A DNA stretch of 64,000 nucleotides, taken from NCBI GenBank assembly GCA_040388375.1, contig JAZKBU010000004.1, positions 248,001-312,000 on the forward strand, given 5' to 3'. This document shows positions 50,433 to 60,142 of the stretch, piece after piece. The position numbers were made by a program, and so were the translations under genes. The stretch's first letter is position 1; every line of letters begins with the position of its first letter. Origin of the DNA: Bacteroidota bacterium. GTDB lineage: Bacteria; Bacteroidota; Bacteroidia; UKL13-3. The notes below the pieces were generated by a model. It was not told the DNA's origin and searched no databases. It worked only from the letters and a program-made list of their open reading frames with translations.

Positions 50433-51851
50433 CTACTTCCCAATACAAAACTTACTGAAGATATTCTCCAATAAATCATCGGTGGTAATATCGCCTACAA
50501 TTTCGCCTAAGTGAAATATGGCTTTGCGTATATCAAAAGCCAACAAGTCGCCTGTTTGTTGCATGTCCATACCTGTTAATACATCTTGCAGTGCGGTGGC
50601 AGTATTTAACAAAGCTTCGTAGTGACGCATATTGGTAATAATTACATCGTTTTTTACTTCATCGCCACGCACTATTTCTATTAGCTTTTGGTTAAGTGCT
50701 GCTAAATTGTTTTTCTGTAAAGTGCTTACAAATATCGGTTTGGCCTGGGTGCCGGTAGCTGTAAAAGTATTTAAAATGGCCTCTTTGTTGCTTTCGCTGA
50801 GTAAATCAATTTTATTGGCTACGGGAATAATCACTGCATGGTTGCTAGCCAAAGCGGCTAATTCAGCTTGCAGCTCTTCACAGGTGGTAGTGCTGGAATC
50901 GAACAGGTAAATAACTATACCGGCTTTGTTAATGCTTTCAAAGGTGCGTTCTATGCCTATGGTTTCAATGGCATCGTTGGTATGTTTTCTTATACCGGCT
51001 GTATCTATCAGCCTGAACAAAATACCATCTATCACAAATGTTTCTTCAATAGTATCGCGCGTGGTCCCTGCTATATCGCTAACAATGGCTCTTTCTTCAT
51101 TCACCAGCGCATTCAGCAAGGTTGATTTACCGGCATTGGGTTTACCCACAATAACCGTTGGAATACCGTTTTTAATGGCATTGCCATATTTAAACGATTG
51201 CAATAATGATTGGACCAGGTGCAAAATATTCTCCACCAGTTCTTTGAGCTGTGGCCTGCTGGCAAACTCTACATCTTCTTCGCCAAAATCTAACTCCAAT
51301 TCTATTAAAGAAGCAAAGTTGACCAAGCGTTCGCGTAAATCAATTATCTGGCTGGAGAAACCTCCGCGCATCTGGCTCATGGCCGTTTGGTGGCTGGCTT
51401 CGCTGTTACTGGCTATTAAATCGGCAACGGCTTCAGCTTGTGTTAAATCAAGCTTTTTATTTAAAAAAGCACGCATGGTAAACTCACCGGGCTTGGCTGA
51501 GCGAGCTCCTTTTTTTATTAAGGTTTGTAGTATTTGTTGTTGAATATAAGCGGAACCATGGCAACTAATTTCTACCGTGTTTTCGCCTGTGTACGATTTG
51601 GGAGCTACAAATAAGGTGGCCAATACCTCATCTATAATATGTGGTTTTTCGGTATTGCTTTTATCAACTATGCGGCCAAAATGAGCGGTGTGTGTAGCTT
51701 GCTTGCTCAGGTTTTTGCCTTCAAAAACTTCATTAACCAAAGTAATGGCATTAGCGCCACTTATACGTATAACACCAATGGCACCAATGCCTTCAGGCGT
51801 AGCTAAGGCACAAATGGTATCGTTTAAATCACTTCTTAAATAATTTGTCAT
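50433..51851 (-). CDS. mnmE: tRNA uridine-5-carboxymethylaminomethyl modification GTPase MnmE
   Basis: This 472-residue protein is full length. It has the formyl-THF-binding N-domain (EVLATLFVAPKSYTGENTVEISCHG, about 65-90), an all-helical middle domain, and a G domain inserted at about 225-380 with GKPNAGKSTLLNAL, DIAGTTRDTIEE, DTAG and NKID motifs. It ends in the required C-terminal ENIFSKFCIGK, whose Cys is essential for activity. With MnmG it modifies the wobble uridine of several tRNAs. It is a housekeeping gene that marks the right edge of the restriction module. Confidence 0.95.
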   Translation of the reverse strand: MTNYLRSDLNDTICALATPEGIGAIGVIRISGANAITLVNEVFEGKNLSKQATHTAHFGRIVDKSNTEKPHIIDEVLATLFVAPKSYTGENTVEISCHGSAYIQQQILQTLIKKGARSAKPGEFTMRAFLNKKLDLTQAEAVADLIASNSEASHQTAMSQMRGGFSSQIIDLRERLVNFASLIELELDFGEEDVEFASRPQLKELVENILHLVQSLLQSFKYGNAIKNGIPTVIVGKPNAGKSTLLNALVNEERAIVSDIAGTTRDTIEETFVIDGILFRLIDTAGIRKHTNDAIETIGIERTFESINKAGIVIYLFDSSTTTCEELQAELAALASNHAVIIPVANKIDLLSESNKEAILNTFTATGTQAKPIFVSTLQKNNLAALNQKLIEIVRGDEVKNDVIITNMRHYEALLNTATALQDVLTGMDMQQTGDLLAFDIRKAIFHLGEIVGDITTDDLLENIFSKFCIGK

Positions 51852-51946
51852 GAGGGGGCAAAAATAGCTTTTTTTAGCCAGAGGCTATTAGCCAAAACAA
51901 TTTAACAATAAAGCCATTCAACAATACTAACCATCCAACACAACCG

Positions 51947-54900
51947 CTACTTAAACTTCCGGTCCTTAATAACGCCTTTTTGTTTGAGGTAATTAAAGTT
52001 ACTGCGTAAGCGTATATACCAGAATATCTTTTCTTCAATATAATACTCGCTCGTATTGGGAATTTGCGTTTTGGTTTTTTGGTATATGTTTAAGCAATAA
52101 GCTTTGTAGTAATCGCCATTTTTAGACTGCTGTACGTTGTATAACGGGAACAACCCCCTCTCAGTACTGCTATCTTTTTTTACATTGGCATATAGCTTAT
52201 AAAGCAATCGTGTTTCGTAATCGCCATTAACATATTGGTCTTTGTAAAAAGTTCTCCATAAAAAGCTATTGGTGGTTTTTACATTAAAAGTATTCCGGTA
52301 GCTATATAGTTGCCATAACAATTGAAAACGTTTGCTGGTATTGGTGCGCTGGCTAAAAAACAAAGGCTGAACGGAAAAGTAATTCATACTATCGGACTTT
52401 TTATACCAAACCAATGGTGCTGCATGGAAATAACTGTAGTTGTTTCCTTTTATACGTTGTACCAGCGGCCATAAAAAACTCCACGATTTTACCTTGTCGG
52501 TTTTTTGGTAACGGTACAAAAAGTAAGCTATATTAAAGCGCGTATTGGTATTATCCTTTAAGCGGTTATAGTTGTATAAAGGCCATAAAAAATGCTGCTC
52601 TTTTTTTAGGTTTTTAATGGACCAGAACAGCGGAGTAATGGCCAGGTTTTGTGAAACTGCATCTTTGTTGAAATGGTAAACCGGAAATAGGGTTAACCAT
52701 TTTTTATCATTGTTCTTAAAGCTCCAAACTATTGGGAATACAACACGTTTGCGTTTTGTTGGGTAGTTCGCATATCGTTCAACTACATCAAAATAAATTG
52801 GAAACAAGGTATTACTCGTTTTTGTTTGCCCTCCTCCGTATTCGTATTTGTGCCAATAAATAGGCAAAATTCTAAAACGATTGAGTGATGTATTACTCGA
52901 ATCCTTATTAATCCAAACCAATGGGGTTAACATGGTTCTTCTTTGCGTGCTTGTTTTATTAAACCGGGTATCGTGAAAATAAAGCGGAATAAACAGGAAC
53001 GATTTTTTAGCAGGTGTTTTATTGGCAAACACCAACGGATAAACATGAAGCGTGGTTTTATTTGTACTTTGGTAACTGTAAACCAAAGGGAATATAAAGT
53101 TTGACTGGTAAGCGTATTTGCCCGTATCTTTTTTATTAAACCAGAGCGGGAACAATGTTTTGCTGGTATACGAGCCATCTTTAAAATACCAATACAAAGG
53201 CGTTATGCCAATAAGCTTGTGTAAATTATCGGTGCTGCTTTGGTAATGGAACAAAGGAAACAGCGTACGCGATTTTTGAAAACTATCCATTTTGCTCCAC
53301 CAGATTGGAAACAGTACATGGCTTTTCATTTCAGGCGATTTGGTCTTCCAGAATAAAGGTGTAATAGCTGTTATGGTTGTTTTGTCTGCCAGCTTTTCCC
53401 TATAATAAAGAGGGAATAAACACCTGTAAGTCCTGTTGCTGTCCGTTCCACTCCACCAAATAGGGAACAATACAGTTCTACTATAACCCAGGGCTTTTAT
53501 ACTCCAAAATAAAGGAGTAACAGCCGTTGTGGTTAAGCCGGAGTATTCCTTGTTTCTGTAGTAAAAAGGAATCAATAAGCTTGATTGATGAAAACTATCT
53601 TTTGTACTCCACCACAAAGGAAACAAAACGGTGTTTTTTTCGTCTTTGGTTTGTTTACTAAAGTATATAGGAAGTAATGTTGTTTTATTTAAGCTCTTGC
53701 TTCGTGTTTTGTAAAACAAAGGAAAAATAGATAGTTGTTTGATGGCATTGCTGTCGAATCCATTTTGTTCAAAGTGTACAAAAGGTAAAACAGTAACTGA
53801 TTTGTGCTGCTGGTCTTTGTATTTCCAATACAAAGGAAACAGTGTTGTATTGTTGTGTGAATTGTTTTTATAGTGCCAGTAAAATGGGAAAATAACAGTG
53901 TTGTCGGTAGTATCGTTTTTACTGACACGCTTATCGCTCCACACAAAAGGAAATATAAAATACCGACTTTGGCTGTCGCCTTTTACGCGCCATACAAAAG
54001 GGGTATAAGCGCTTAGCTGATAGCTTTTATTGGTTAAAGCATAGTTTTGATAAAATGGAAATACCGTTAGGTTTTTATAAGCTGCATCCTGGTATTTCCA
54101 TACAATAGGAAACAATACTTTGTGTTGGTATTGCTTCTTGGTTTTTGAAAACCAAACAGGAAAAATAGTATTGCTTTTTAAGTAGGGCAGGCTATCAACC
54201 AAAATGTTTCTATACCACCAAACGGGGAACAGCGTTTTGGAAGTACGGTTAATTTTTAAATTTTTATCGTAGCTGTCGTGAGCCCAGTACAATGGAGTAA
54301 TACCAATGGTTTTGGAATTGTTGTTGCTTTCGTTTTTAAAGTAAAACGGAAACAAGGCAAATGTTTTTTCGTGCCAGTCAACTTTTCGTGACTTATAGCT
54401 ATACTCGTTTTTATAAAGAATGGGCACAATTAAACGGGTGTTTTCCCATTTGCTTTTGTAGCTATAATAAACAGGTAAAATCAAATTCGTTTTGATGGTA
54501 TCGTCCCCGAGGTATCGTTTTTTATTATACCATATTGGCAATAAAAGGTGAAACTTGGCTTGCGTGTTTTTATTATAGAAGTATAGGGGAAGTAAGGATT
54601 TAAAAGAACTGTTATTGTCTTTCTCGGCATAATAAACAGGGAATATATATTTGCTTGATGAGCCATAACCATTGGCTTCTTTATAATAAAATGGAAATAC
54701 AGCTAAGCTTTTTTCCTTATTCCATGTTTTATAAAATACAAAGGGAATAAAATACTGTTTGTATATAGTATCATACCTGGTAACTTGTTTAAACCTGTAC
54801 CAAACCGGAAACAGTAAATGACTGCTTTGGTTAGCCCCACGCGATTGCCAATACAACGGAAATACCGTTAATGAAGTATCAACAATAGAGCGCTTATACC

Positions 54901-55927
54901 ACACGATGGGTATATATGATTTGTTCGTGTATGCTTTGCTTTTATAAGTATAATATAAAGGGAATACAAAAGTCCTTCGCGAAGTATCATTTTTCCAATA
55001 TTCATTCTTTTGCCAATAGATGGGAAACAATATGTTTCGGTTAAACTCAGTGGTGCGTTTATGCCAAAAAAGAGGCGTTACCACAAGGTTTGTTTTTGGA
55101 TTTAACCAATCAAATGTTTTGTCGTAATGCACCAATGGAAACAATGTAAAGCGGGTAAAGTCTTTATTGGTATGGGTAAATAACAAAGGGAACAAAACTG
55201 TTTTATGAGCTAAGTGTACAGAATCGTTTTGTTCATATTTTTTAGAGTAAAATAACAATAAGGCTGAGTGTCGTACCGTTCGGTTTTCTTTCTTGTAAAA
55301 ATACAAGCCCGGGTAAAAGGAAAAGTTTTTTTCGTTTAAGTCGTTTATTTTTACATACCTGTAAATGGGAAATAAAGTATTGGTAGTTCTATATTCATTG
55401 CGGTAATACCAGTAAATAGGGAAGGCCACAAAATTACTTTTGTTGTTTATCACATCGTTTTTACTCCATATAAAAAAGAAAAAATTGTTTTGCGTTAATA
55501 AGCCTGTTTTTGATTTAGTAATGTTTAAAAAATTGATTTCAGGAGCCAACTCTAAAAAGCGGTACGACTTACTTTTAGAGGTAGTATCGCTGATGATGCG
55601 GAACAAGCTTGGATAATAAAGCGTACCAATTCGGATGTCTTTTAAAGCAGCGCTGCTATCGTACCAGTAAAAGGGTAAAAAATGATTGTGCTTGTAAGGT
55701 GTTGTATACGATTTATAACTTCTGTAAATAGTAAAGAAAAGCTGTAAATCTTTATAGTCTTTTGTTTTGTGTTTGTAAATCAGTGGCCACATGTGCCTGT
55801 TCTTATCGCGCACCAAACCAAAATCAAACTTTAACTGGTTATTGGTGGAGTCAACCTGGCTTTTAACAATTTTAGAAGCACTAAACCATAAAACAAACAG
55901 CAGTATATATTTCCATTTATAACCCAT
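51947..55927 (-). CDS. Giant exported protein with about 55-60 aromatic LFP-type repeats
   Basis: This 1326-residue protein has a signal peptide (about residues 1-23, LLFVLWFSASKIVKSQ). Almost the whole mature chain is a short tandem repeat of about 20-25 residues. Each repeat has a hydrophobic-Phe/Thr-Pro-hydrophobic-aromatic-aromatic core such as LFPLYW, ITPLFW, VFPIVW or LLPIYF, followed by a basic or polar stretch (KSR, SKTK, NKDS). Examples are HNNTTLFPLYWKYKDQQHKS and EMKSHVLFPIWWSKMDSFQK. I counted about 55-60 cores. The pattern suggests a repeated beta-hairpin forming a solenoid, a propeller or an outer-membrane barrel. No family is recognised. It is followed 17 bp upstream by a WG-repeat gene in the same operon. 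Confidence 0.75.
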   Translation of the reverse strand: MGYKWKYILLFVLWFSASKIVKSQVDSTNNQLKFDFGLVRDKNRHMWPLIYKHKTKDYKDLQLFFTIYRSYKSYTTPYKHNHFLPFYWYDSSAALKDIRIGTLYYPSLFRIISDTTSKSKSYRFLELAPEINFLNITKSKTGLLTQNNFFFFIWSKNDVINNKSNFVAFPIYWYYRNEYRTTNTLFPIYRYVKINDLNEKNFSFYPGLYFYKKENRTVRHSALLLFYSKKYEQNDSVHLAHKTVLFPLLFTHTNKDFTRFTLFPLVHYDKTFDWLNPKTNLVVTPLFWHKRTTEFNRNILFPIYWQKNEYWKNDTSRRTFVFPLYYTYKSKAYTNKSYIPIVWYKRSIVDTSLTVFPLYWQSRGANQSSHLLFPVWYRFKQVTRYDTIYKQYFIPFVFYKTWNKEKSLAVFPFYYKEANGYGSSSKYIFPVYYAEKDNNSSFKSLLPLYFYNKNTQAKFHLLLPIWYNKKRYLGDDTIKTNLILPVYYSYKSKWENTRLIVPILYKNEYSYKSRKVDWHEKTFALFPFYFKNESNNNSKTIGITPLYWAHDSYDKNLKINRTSKTLFPVWWYRNILVDSLPYLKSNTIFPVWFSKTKKQYQHKVLFPIVWKYQDAAYKNLTVFPFYQNYALTNKSYQLSAYTPFVWRVKGDSQSRYFIFPFVWSDKRVSKNDTTDNTVIFPFYWHYKNNSHNNTTLFPLYWKYKDQQHKSVTVLPFVHFEQNGFDSNAIKQLSIFPLFYKTRSKSLNKTTLLPIYFSKQTKDEKNTVLFPLWWSTKDSFHQSSLLIPFYYRNKEYSGLTTTAVTPLFWSIKALGYSRTVLFPIWWSGTDSNRTYRCLFPLYYREKLADKTTITAITPLFWKTKSPEMKSHVLFPIWWSKMDSFQKSRTLFPLFHYQSSTDNLHKLIGITPLYWYFKDGSYTSKTLFPLWFNKKDTGKYAYQSNFIFPLVYSYQSTNKTTLHVYPLVFANKTPAKKSFLFIPLYFHDTRFNKTSTQRRTMLTPLVWINKDSSNTSLNRFRILPIYWHKYEYGGGQTKTSNTLFPIYFDVVERYANYPTKRKRVVFPIVWSFKNNDKKWLTLFPVYHFNKDAVSQNLAITPLFWSIKNLKKEQHFLWPLYNYNRLKDNTNTRFNIAYFLYRYQKTDKVKSWSFLWPLVQRIKGNNYSYFHAAPLVWYKKSDSMNYFSVQPLFFSQRTNTSKRFQLLWQLYSYRNTFNVKTTNSFLWRTFYKDQYVNGDYETRLLYKLYANVKKDSSTERGLFPLYNVQQSKNGDYYKAYCLNIYQKTKTQIPNTSEYYIEEKIFWYIRLRSNFNYLKQKGVIKDRKFK

Positions 55928-55944
55928 ACTTTAATTAATACGGA

Positions 55945-57066
55945 TTATTGTTTATCCCAGATAGGTAATAAGTTTCCTCTGGTATCAGCATACAATGAAA
56001 CACCGCTGTATACAACCTCGGCAATACCATCGTCAAAAGTGCCAACAAAGTCGTATTCTAATTTTATAATTAGTTTGCCCTGTGCATTAATGGCTCCCCA
56101 TTTGCTTCCTTTTCTTACAGGACATAAGCCGTTGGCAAAATAGGCTACTTCATCGTAGTAAGGATTCATTTGTATTTGGCCTTTGGCATTGATAAAGCCT
56201 AGCTTGGCCCCTTGCTTAAAACCGGCAAAACCTTCGGCAAACGGGCGTAACTCTTCGTAAACAGGTTCAAATTGTTTCTCTCCCAATTTATTAATAAAGC
56301 ATGACTTACCATTCATAGATATTTCGGCAAAGCCGTTAAAAAACATGGTGGCAAAATCATATTGATTGGGAATAACAACAGTTCCGTTGGTGTTTATATA
56401 ACCAAACTTTCCTTCTTTGATACAGATGGCTAAGCTATCGCTAAAGTCGCTTATTTCGCTATACTCTTCCGATATTTTGGTACAACTTGTATTGATTAAA
56501 TAGGTTAAGCCATTTTCCCTTACCCGTGCTACATGGGTATTAAAGTTAACAGCATCGCGGTATTTAAAGTCCGATACATAAGCTCCGTTTTTATTAATAT
56601 AAGCAAAGCGATAAGAGAGATTACTAATATCGAAACCAAACTTTTGGGTTATATCATCTACCTTTTTACTCACACGTGCCAGGCCGTTGTAAAATGGGTT
56701 AGCCTCATATACAAAGCTATCGAGTTTTAGAACAGTTTTGCCTGTATTGTTTATATAGCACCAGTGTTTTTTGAAATCGCGAACGGCACACAAGCCTTCG
56801 CTAAAGGTGGAGATGTATTCATACAAACCCGTATCAATAATTCGTTTTTCCTGTACGTTAATTAAGCAAGGCTGGTTGCTTAAGGCAACTACAGCATGGC
56901 CTTCATTAAACTCTAAAGCAATATCGTATTTGGGTTGAATAATTACTTTTCCTTCGGTATTCATATAACCCCATTTGTTTTTAAGCAGTATAGGAAACAA
57001 CTGCTGTGCACTCACACTGAGTGAAACAAAAACAACAAGGCCAAAGGTTAATAAAGGGTGTTTCAT
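55945..57066 (-). CDS. WG-repeat protein
   Basis: This 373-residue protein has a signal peptide (about residues 1-20, ending SVSAQ) and then tandem WG repeats of about 45-50 residues: LLKNKWGYMNTEGKVIIQPKYD, EGKFGYINTNGTVVIPNQYD, GAKLGFINAKGQIQMNPYYD and GSKWGAINAQGKLIIKLEYD. WG repeats are beta-propeller-like modules found in exported Bacteroidota and other proteins; their ligands are unknown. It is the first gene of a two-gene operon (17-bp gap) with the giant LFP-repeat protein, so the two may form one envelope structure. Confidence 0.85.
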   Translation of the reverse strand: MKHPLLTFGLVVFVSLSVSAQQLFPILLKNKWGYMNTEGKVIIQPKYDIALEFNEGHAVVALSNQPCLINVQEKRIIDTGLYEYISTFSEGLCAVRDFKKHWCYINNTGKTVLKLDSFVYEANPFYNGLARVSKKVDDITQKFGFDISNLSYRFAYINKNGAYVSDFKYRDAVNFNTHVARVRENGLTYLINTSCTKISEEYSEISDFSDSLAICIKEGKFGYINTNGTVVIPNQYDFATMFFNGFAEISMNGKSCFINKLGEKQFEPVYEELRPFAEGFAGFKQGAKLGFINAKGQIQMNPYYDEVAYFANGLCPVRKGSKWGAINAQGKLIIKLEYDFVGTFDDGIAEVVYSGVSLYADTRGNLLPIWDKQ

Positions 57067-57108
57067 AACTACAATAGTAAGGTTTATAGGTTTTTTATAA
57101 TTAACATT

Positions 57109-58386
57109 TTATTGCAATACCTGCATAGTGGCTTGTGCTTTTAACAAACACTCTTCGTATTCCTGTTCGGCTATGCTATCGTAAGTAATGGCTCCACCTA
57201 CCATTATGTTTAAATATTGATTATTGGCATTGTATTGAATGGAGCGGATAACTACATTGAAATCGAAGTTTCCGTTAGGGGCAAAATAGCCCACTGCTCC
57301 ACTATACAAGCCGCGTTTGGTTTGCTCGTATTGTTCAATTAATTCCATGGCCATTACTTTGGGCGCACCTGTCATACTGCCCATGGGAAAAGCATGTTTA
57401 ATGGCATCTGTTACAGGCACATCGTCTTTTATCCGGCTCGATACGGTTGATATCATTTGATGTACTTGCTTAAATGAATAGATACCAAAAATTTCATTTA
57501 CCTGTACGCTTCCTGTTTTTGAAACTCTTGCTAAATCGTTACGCACCAAATCAACAATCATTAAATTTTCAGCACGTTCTTTCTCTGAATTCAGCAAATC
57601 GTTTTTAAGTTGTAAGTCGTTTGCTGCATTATTCAAATCACGTTTAATAGTGCCTTTAATGGGTTGTGAGTATAATACATTGTCTTGCTTGGTAATGAAT
57701 CTTTCCGGGCTTGCACAAAGTAAATATTGCTGCCCATGCTTTACATAACAGGCAAAAGGCACGGGCGATTTTTCAAGTAATTGTGTGTAAACTGTTGTTG
57801 GATTGATGACTGCTTTGTTATCAAAAAACTCCATACAATAATTCAGCTCATATACATCGCCTTCAATAATGTGCTGCTTTATTTTTTCTACATTGGCTAA
57901 GTAATCAGCTTTGTTTACACGAGCCTGTAAGTTTGTTTTTTGTGCAATGCTTTCACTAGTTGGGTTTATATTTCCAGCAGCATTTAACCATTCAGCAAAA
58001 CTATTGTATGTAATGCTTTCAAATATTATCTGGTGGTTCTTATCAATTAACAATAAATGCTCAGGCACAAAAAAGAACAAGCTTGGAAACTCTAAACCGT
58101 CAAAATGATTGGATTGTAAGGCTTCCACTTCATTTTTTAAATCGTAAGTAAAATACCCAAAACTATATTGGTTTGCATGCTCCGTTCTGAATTTTTTTAA
58201 AGCTTCAAAGTTGTTTTCATGCTTACCTATACAAGATGTTTTAACACCAACAGCCATGGCAAACTCTATATGATTTAAACCATAAGCATTCAAACTTTCA
58301 TTGTTATCCAACAGCACACATACATCATACTGGTTTGCCCAATGCAATGCCTTTTGTTTTATATGTTTTAATTCTTCGGTGTTCAA
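57109..58386 (-). CDS. pabB: Aminodeoxychorismate synthase component I / anthranilate synthase family (PabB)
   Basis: This 425-residue chorismate-binding enzyme has the conserved C-terminal domain with PIKGTIKRDLNN, ENLMIVDLVRNDLARVS and GSMTGAPKVMAMELI (about residues 340-354). The N-terminal half (about 1-175) is short and diverged. It condenses chorismate with ammonia to give aminodeoxychorismate for folate. A TrpE-type role is possible, but no TrpG partner is adjacent. It lies 48 bp downstream of the asparaginase gene on the same strand. Confidence 0.82.
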   Translation of the reverse strand: MNTEELKHIKQKALHWANQYDVCVLLDNNESLNAYGLNHIEFAMAVGVKTSCIGKHENNFEALKKFRTEHANQYSFGYFTYDLKNEVEALQSNHFDGLEFPSLFFFVPEHLLLIDKNHQIIFESITYNSFAEWLNAAGNINPTSESIAQKTNLQARVNKADYLANVEKIKQHIIEGDVYELNYCMEFFDNKAVINPTTVYTQLLEKSPVPFACYVKHGQQYLLCASPERFITKQDNVLYSQPIKGTIKRDLNNAANDLQLKNDLLNSEKERAENLMIVDLVRNDLARVSKTGSVQVNEIFGIYSFKQVHQMISTVSSRIKDDVPVTDAIKHAFPMGSMTGAPKVMAMELIEQYEQTKRGLYSGAVGYFAPNGNFDFNVVIRSIQYNANNQYLNIMVGGAITYDSIAEQEYEECLLKAQATMQVLQ

Positions 58387-58433
58387 GGTTTGTGCTAGTA
58401 TCTTTTAACAATTCAACAATAATAACAATCGAT

Positions 58434-59453
58434 TTATTGAATCGTTAACCCTTCAAATAAACCATCAACGGCTTTAATTTCACCGGTAGTAAATTTATTG
58501 AAATTGGTTAAATCGTTTTGCAAATAATGGTGCAATGGTTTGAGTGTTTCCTGATCAAACAAGCCTGTGGCCTCCACAAAAGCTTGGGCAACATTGTATT
58601 GAGGCAGCATTTTACCATCGTCTATTTTTATACAAACACCTATTTTTTGTTCCGGTAAACTGATACAAAAAATCCCTTCAGCACCCGTTTTGCCTATAAT
58701 TTGTGGGGCGCATATTTGCATTAAGTCAGTACAGTATCTTTTAGAACCCGCTACCATAAACGGATATTCACTCACTGCTTCTATTACTGTTTTACATGCC
58801 TGTGTCAGCTTTGTTTCATAATTATTGTGAACCAAATTTTTAAAAGCAATGGCTTGGTTAATAACAGGCATAGCATAAATAGGCGCTGAACAACCATCTA
58901 AAGCAGTTGTCATTTTCTGACGAGGATACTCGTAAAGCTTTTCTACATATTCTAAAATTAATTGCTGTATCGGATGCGCTGGATTGATATAATCTGTGGT
59001 TGGAACATTTAATAATTGGCACAAAGCCAACATGCCCGCATGTTTACCACTACAATTATTATGTATATGTTCCGGTTTTTTATTGTCTTTTATTAACTGA
59101 TCAGCATCGCGTTTCGATGATGGATATTGTGGTCCGCAAAACAGTTCGCTTTTGCTTAAACCTATTTTACTCAGTATAGATTCCACTACGCGCAAATGCT
59201 CTTGCTCAGCATTGTGCGAGCCACACATAATAGCAATTTCCTCTACCGTAAAACCAAATTTTTCTATTCCACCCAAAACTATTAAAGGTAAAACCTGAAT
59301 AAACTTCATAGCCGAACGCGGGTAGCAAATTTGGTTTACATCGCCTTTGCTAAAAATAACTTGGTTGTTTTCATCCACCACACAAACCGTTCCTCGGTGA
59401 AAACTTTCTAATACATTAGCTCTGTAAACTTCAACTAAAATGGGGTTTTGCAT
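58434..59453 (-). CDS. Asparaginase of the ReAV/thermolabile (Asparaginase_II) family
   Basis: From the ATG at 59453 (seven codons into the longest frame) this is a 339-residue protein with the Rhizobium etli ReAV-type fold, not the classical L-asparaginase I/II fold. Its signatures are CYPRSAMKFIQVLP (about residues 40-53), where the SxxK pair is catalytic, the later CGSHNAEQEHL and NNCSGKHAGML, and GCSAPIYAMP. It hydrolyses L-asparagine to aspartate and ammonia. It lies upstream of pabB on the same strand and divergent from riboflavin synthase. Confidence 0.82.
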   Translation of the reverse strand: MQNPILVEVYRANVLESFHRGTVCVVDENNQVIFSKGDVNQICYPRSAMKFIQVLPLIVLGGIEKFGFTVEEIAIMCGSHNAEQEHLRVVESILSKIGLSKSELFCGPQYPSSKRDADQLIKDNKKPEHIHNNCSGKHAGMLALCQLLNVPTTDYINPAHPIQQLILEYVEKLYEYPRQKMTTALDGCSAPIYAMPVINQAIAFKNLVHNNYETKLTQACKTVIEAVSEYPFMVAGSKRYCTDLMQICAPQIIGKTGAEGIFCISLPEQKIGVCIKIDDGKMLPQYNVAQAFVEATGLFDQETLKPLHHYLQNDLTNFNKFTTGEIKAVDGLFEGLTIQ

Positions 59454-59540
59454 ATTTATTATTTGGAGTTGCAAGCAAATAAAAAATATACAATAACAAA
59501 AGGATAAACTATGTATGTTTGCGCACTTTTTATCAATAAT

Positions 59541-60125
59541 ATGTTTACAGGAATTATAGAAACAATGGCTACTTTAGTAGAAAAAAGAGTAGTTAACACC
59601 AATATAGATTTTTATTTTCATAGCCCTATTACCAATGAATTAAAGGTTGATCAAAGTGTAGCACACAATGGAGTTTGCTTAACCGTAGTTGAAATAAACC
59701 ACTCTGTATACCGCGTTACCGCTGTTGATGAAACATTACAGAAAACCAATTTAAAACATTTACAGGTAGGGGAAAAAGTAAACCTGGAACGTTGCATGCC
59801 GGCACATGGCAGGTTTGACGGGCACATAGTACAAGGCCATGTGGACGACACGGCTATTTGTGCTAAAATAGAAGACATGAACGGCAGTTGGAATTTCTTT
59901 TTTAAAATCAATCCGATACATCAAAACTTATTGGTAAACAAAGGTTCGGTTTGTATTAACGGGGTAAGCTTAACGGTTGTAAATGCAATAGAAGATTGGT
60001 TTAGTGTAACCATTATTCCTTATACTTTTGAGCATACCGGTTTTCACCAGTTTAAAGAAGGCAGTGAAGTAAATATAGAGTTTGATGTAATCGGCAAATA
60101 CATCAATAAAATACACGCCAGATAG
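59541..60125 (+). CDS. ribE: Riboflavin synthase alpha chain
   Basis: From the ATG at 59541 the 194-residue protein starts with the canonical MFTGIIE; the longer frame starting at 59511 adds ten residues that no homologue has. The two lumazine-binding domains are repeats of each other: about 1-97 (with HNGVCLTVVEI and HGRFDGHIVQGHVD) and about 98-190 (SVCINGVSLTVVNA). It dismutates two molecules of 6,7-dimethyl-8-ribityllumazine to riboflavin in homotrimers. It is monocistronic and convergent with the DtxR-family gene, 17 bp away. Confidence 0.95.
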   Translation: MFTGIIETMATLVEKRVVNTNIDFYFHSPITNELKVDQSVAHNGVCLTVVEINHSVYRVTAVDETLQKTNLKHLQVGEKVNLERCMPAHGRFDGHIVQGHVDDTAICAKIEDMNGSWNFFFKINPIHQNLLVNKGSVCINGVSLTVVNAIEDWFSVTIIPYTFEHTGFHQFKEGSEVNIEFDVIGKYINKIHAR

Positions 60126-60142
60126 TTTTGTTCCTTAATAAA

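Noticed and set aside
59511-59540. Extended N-terminus for riboflavin synthase
   Set aside because: The ten extra residues are not found in the family, which begins MFTGIIE.
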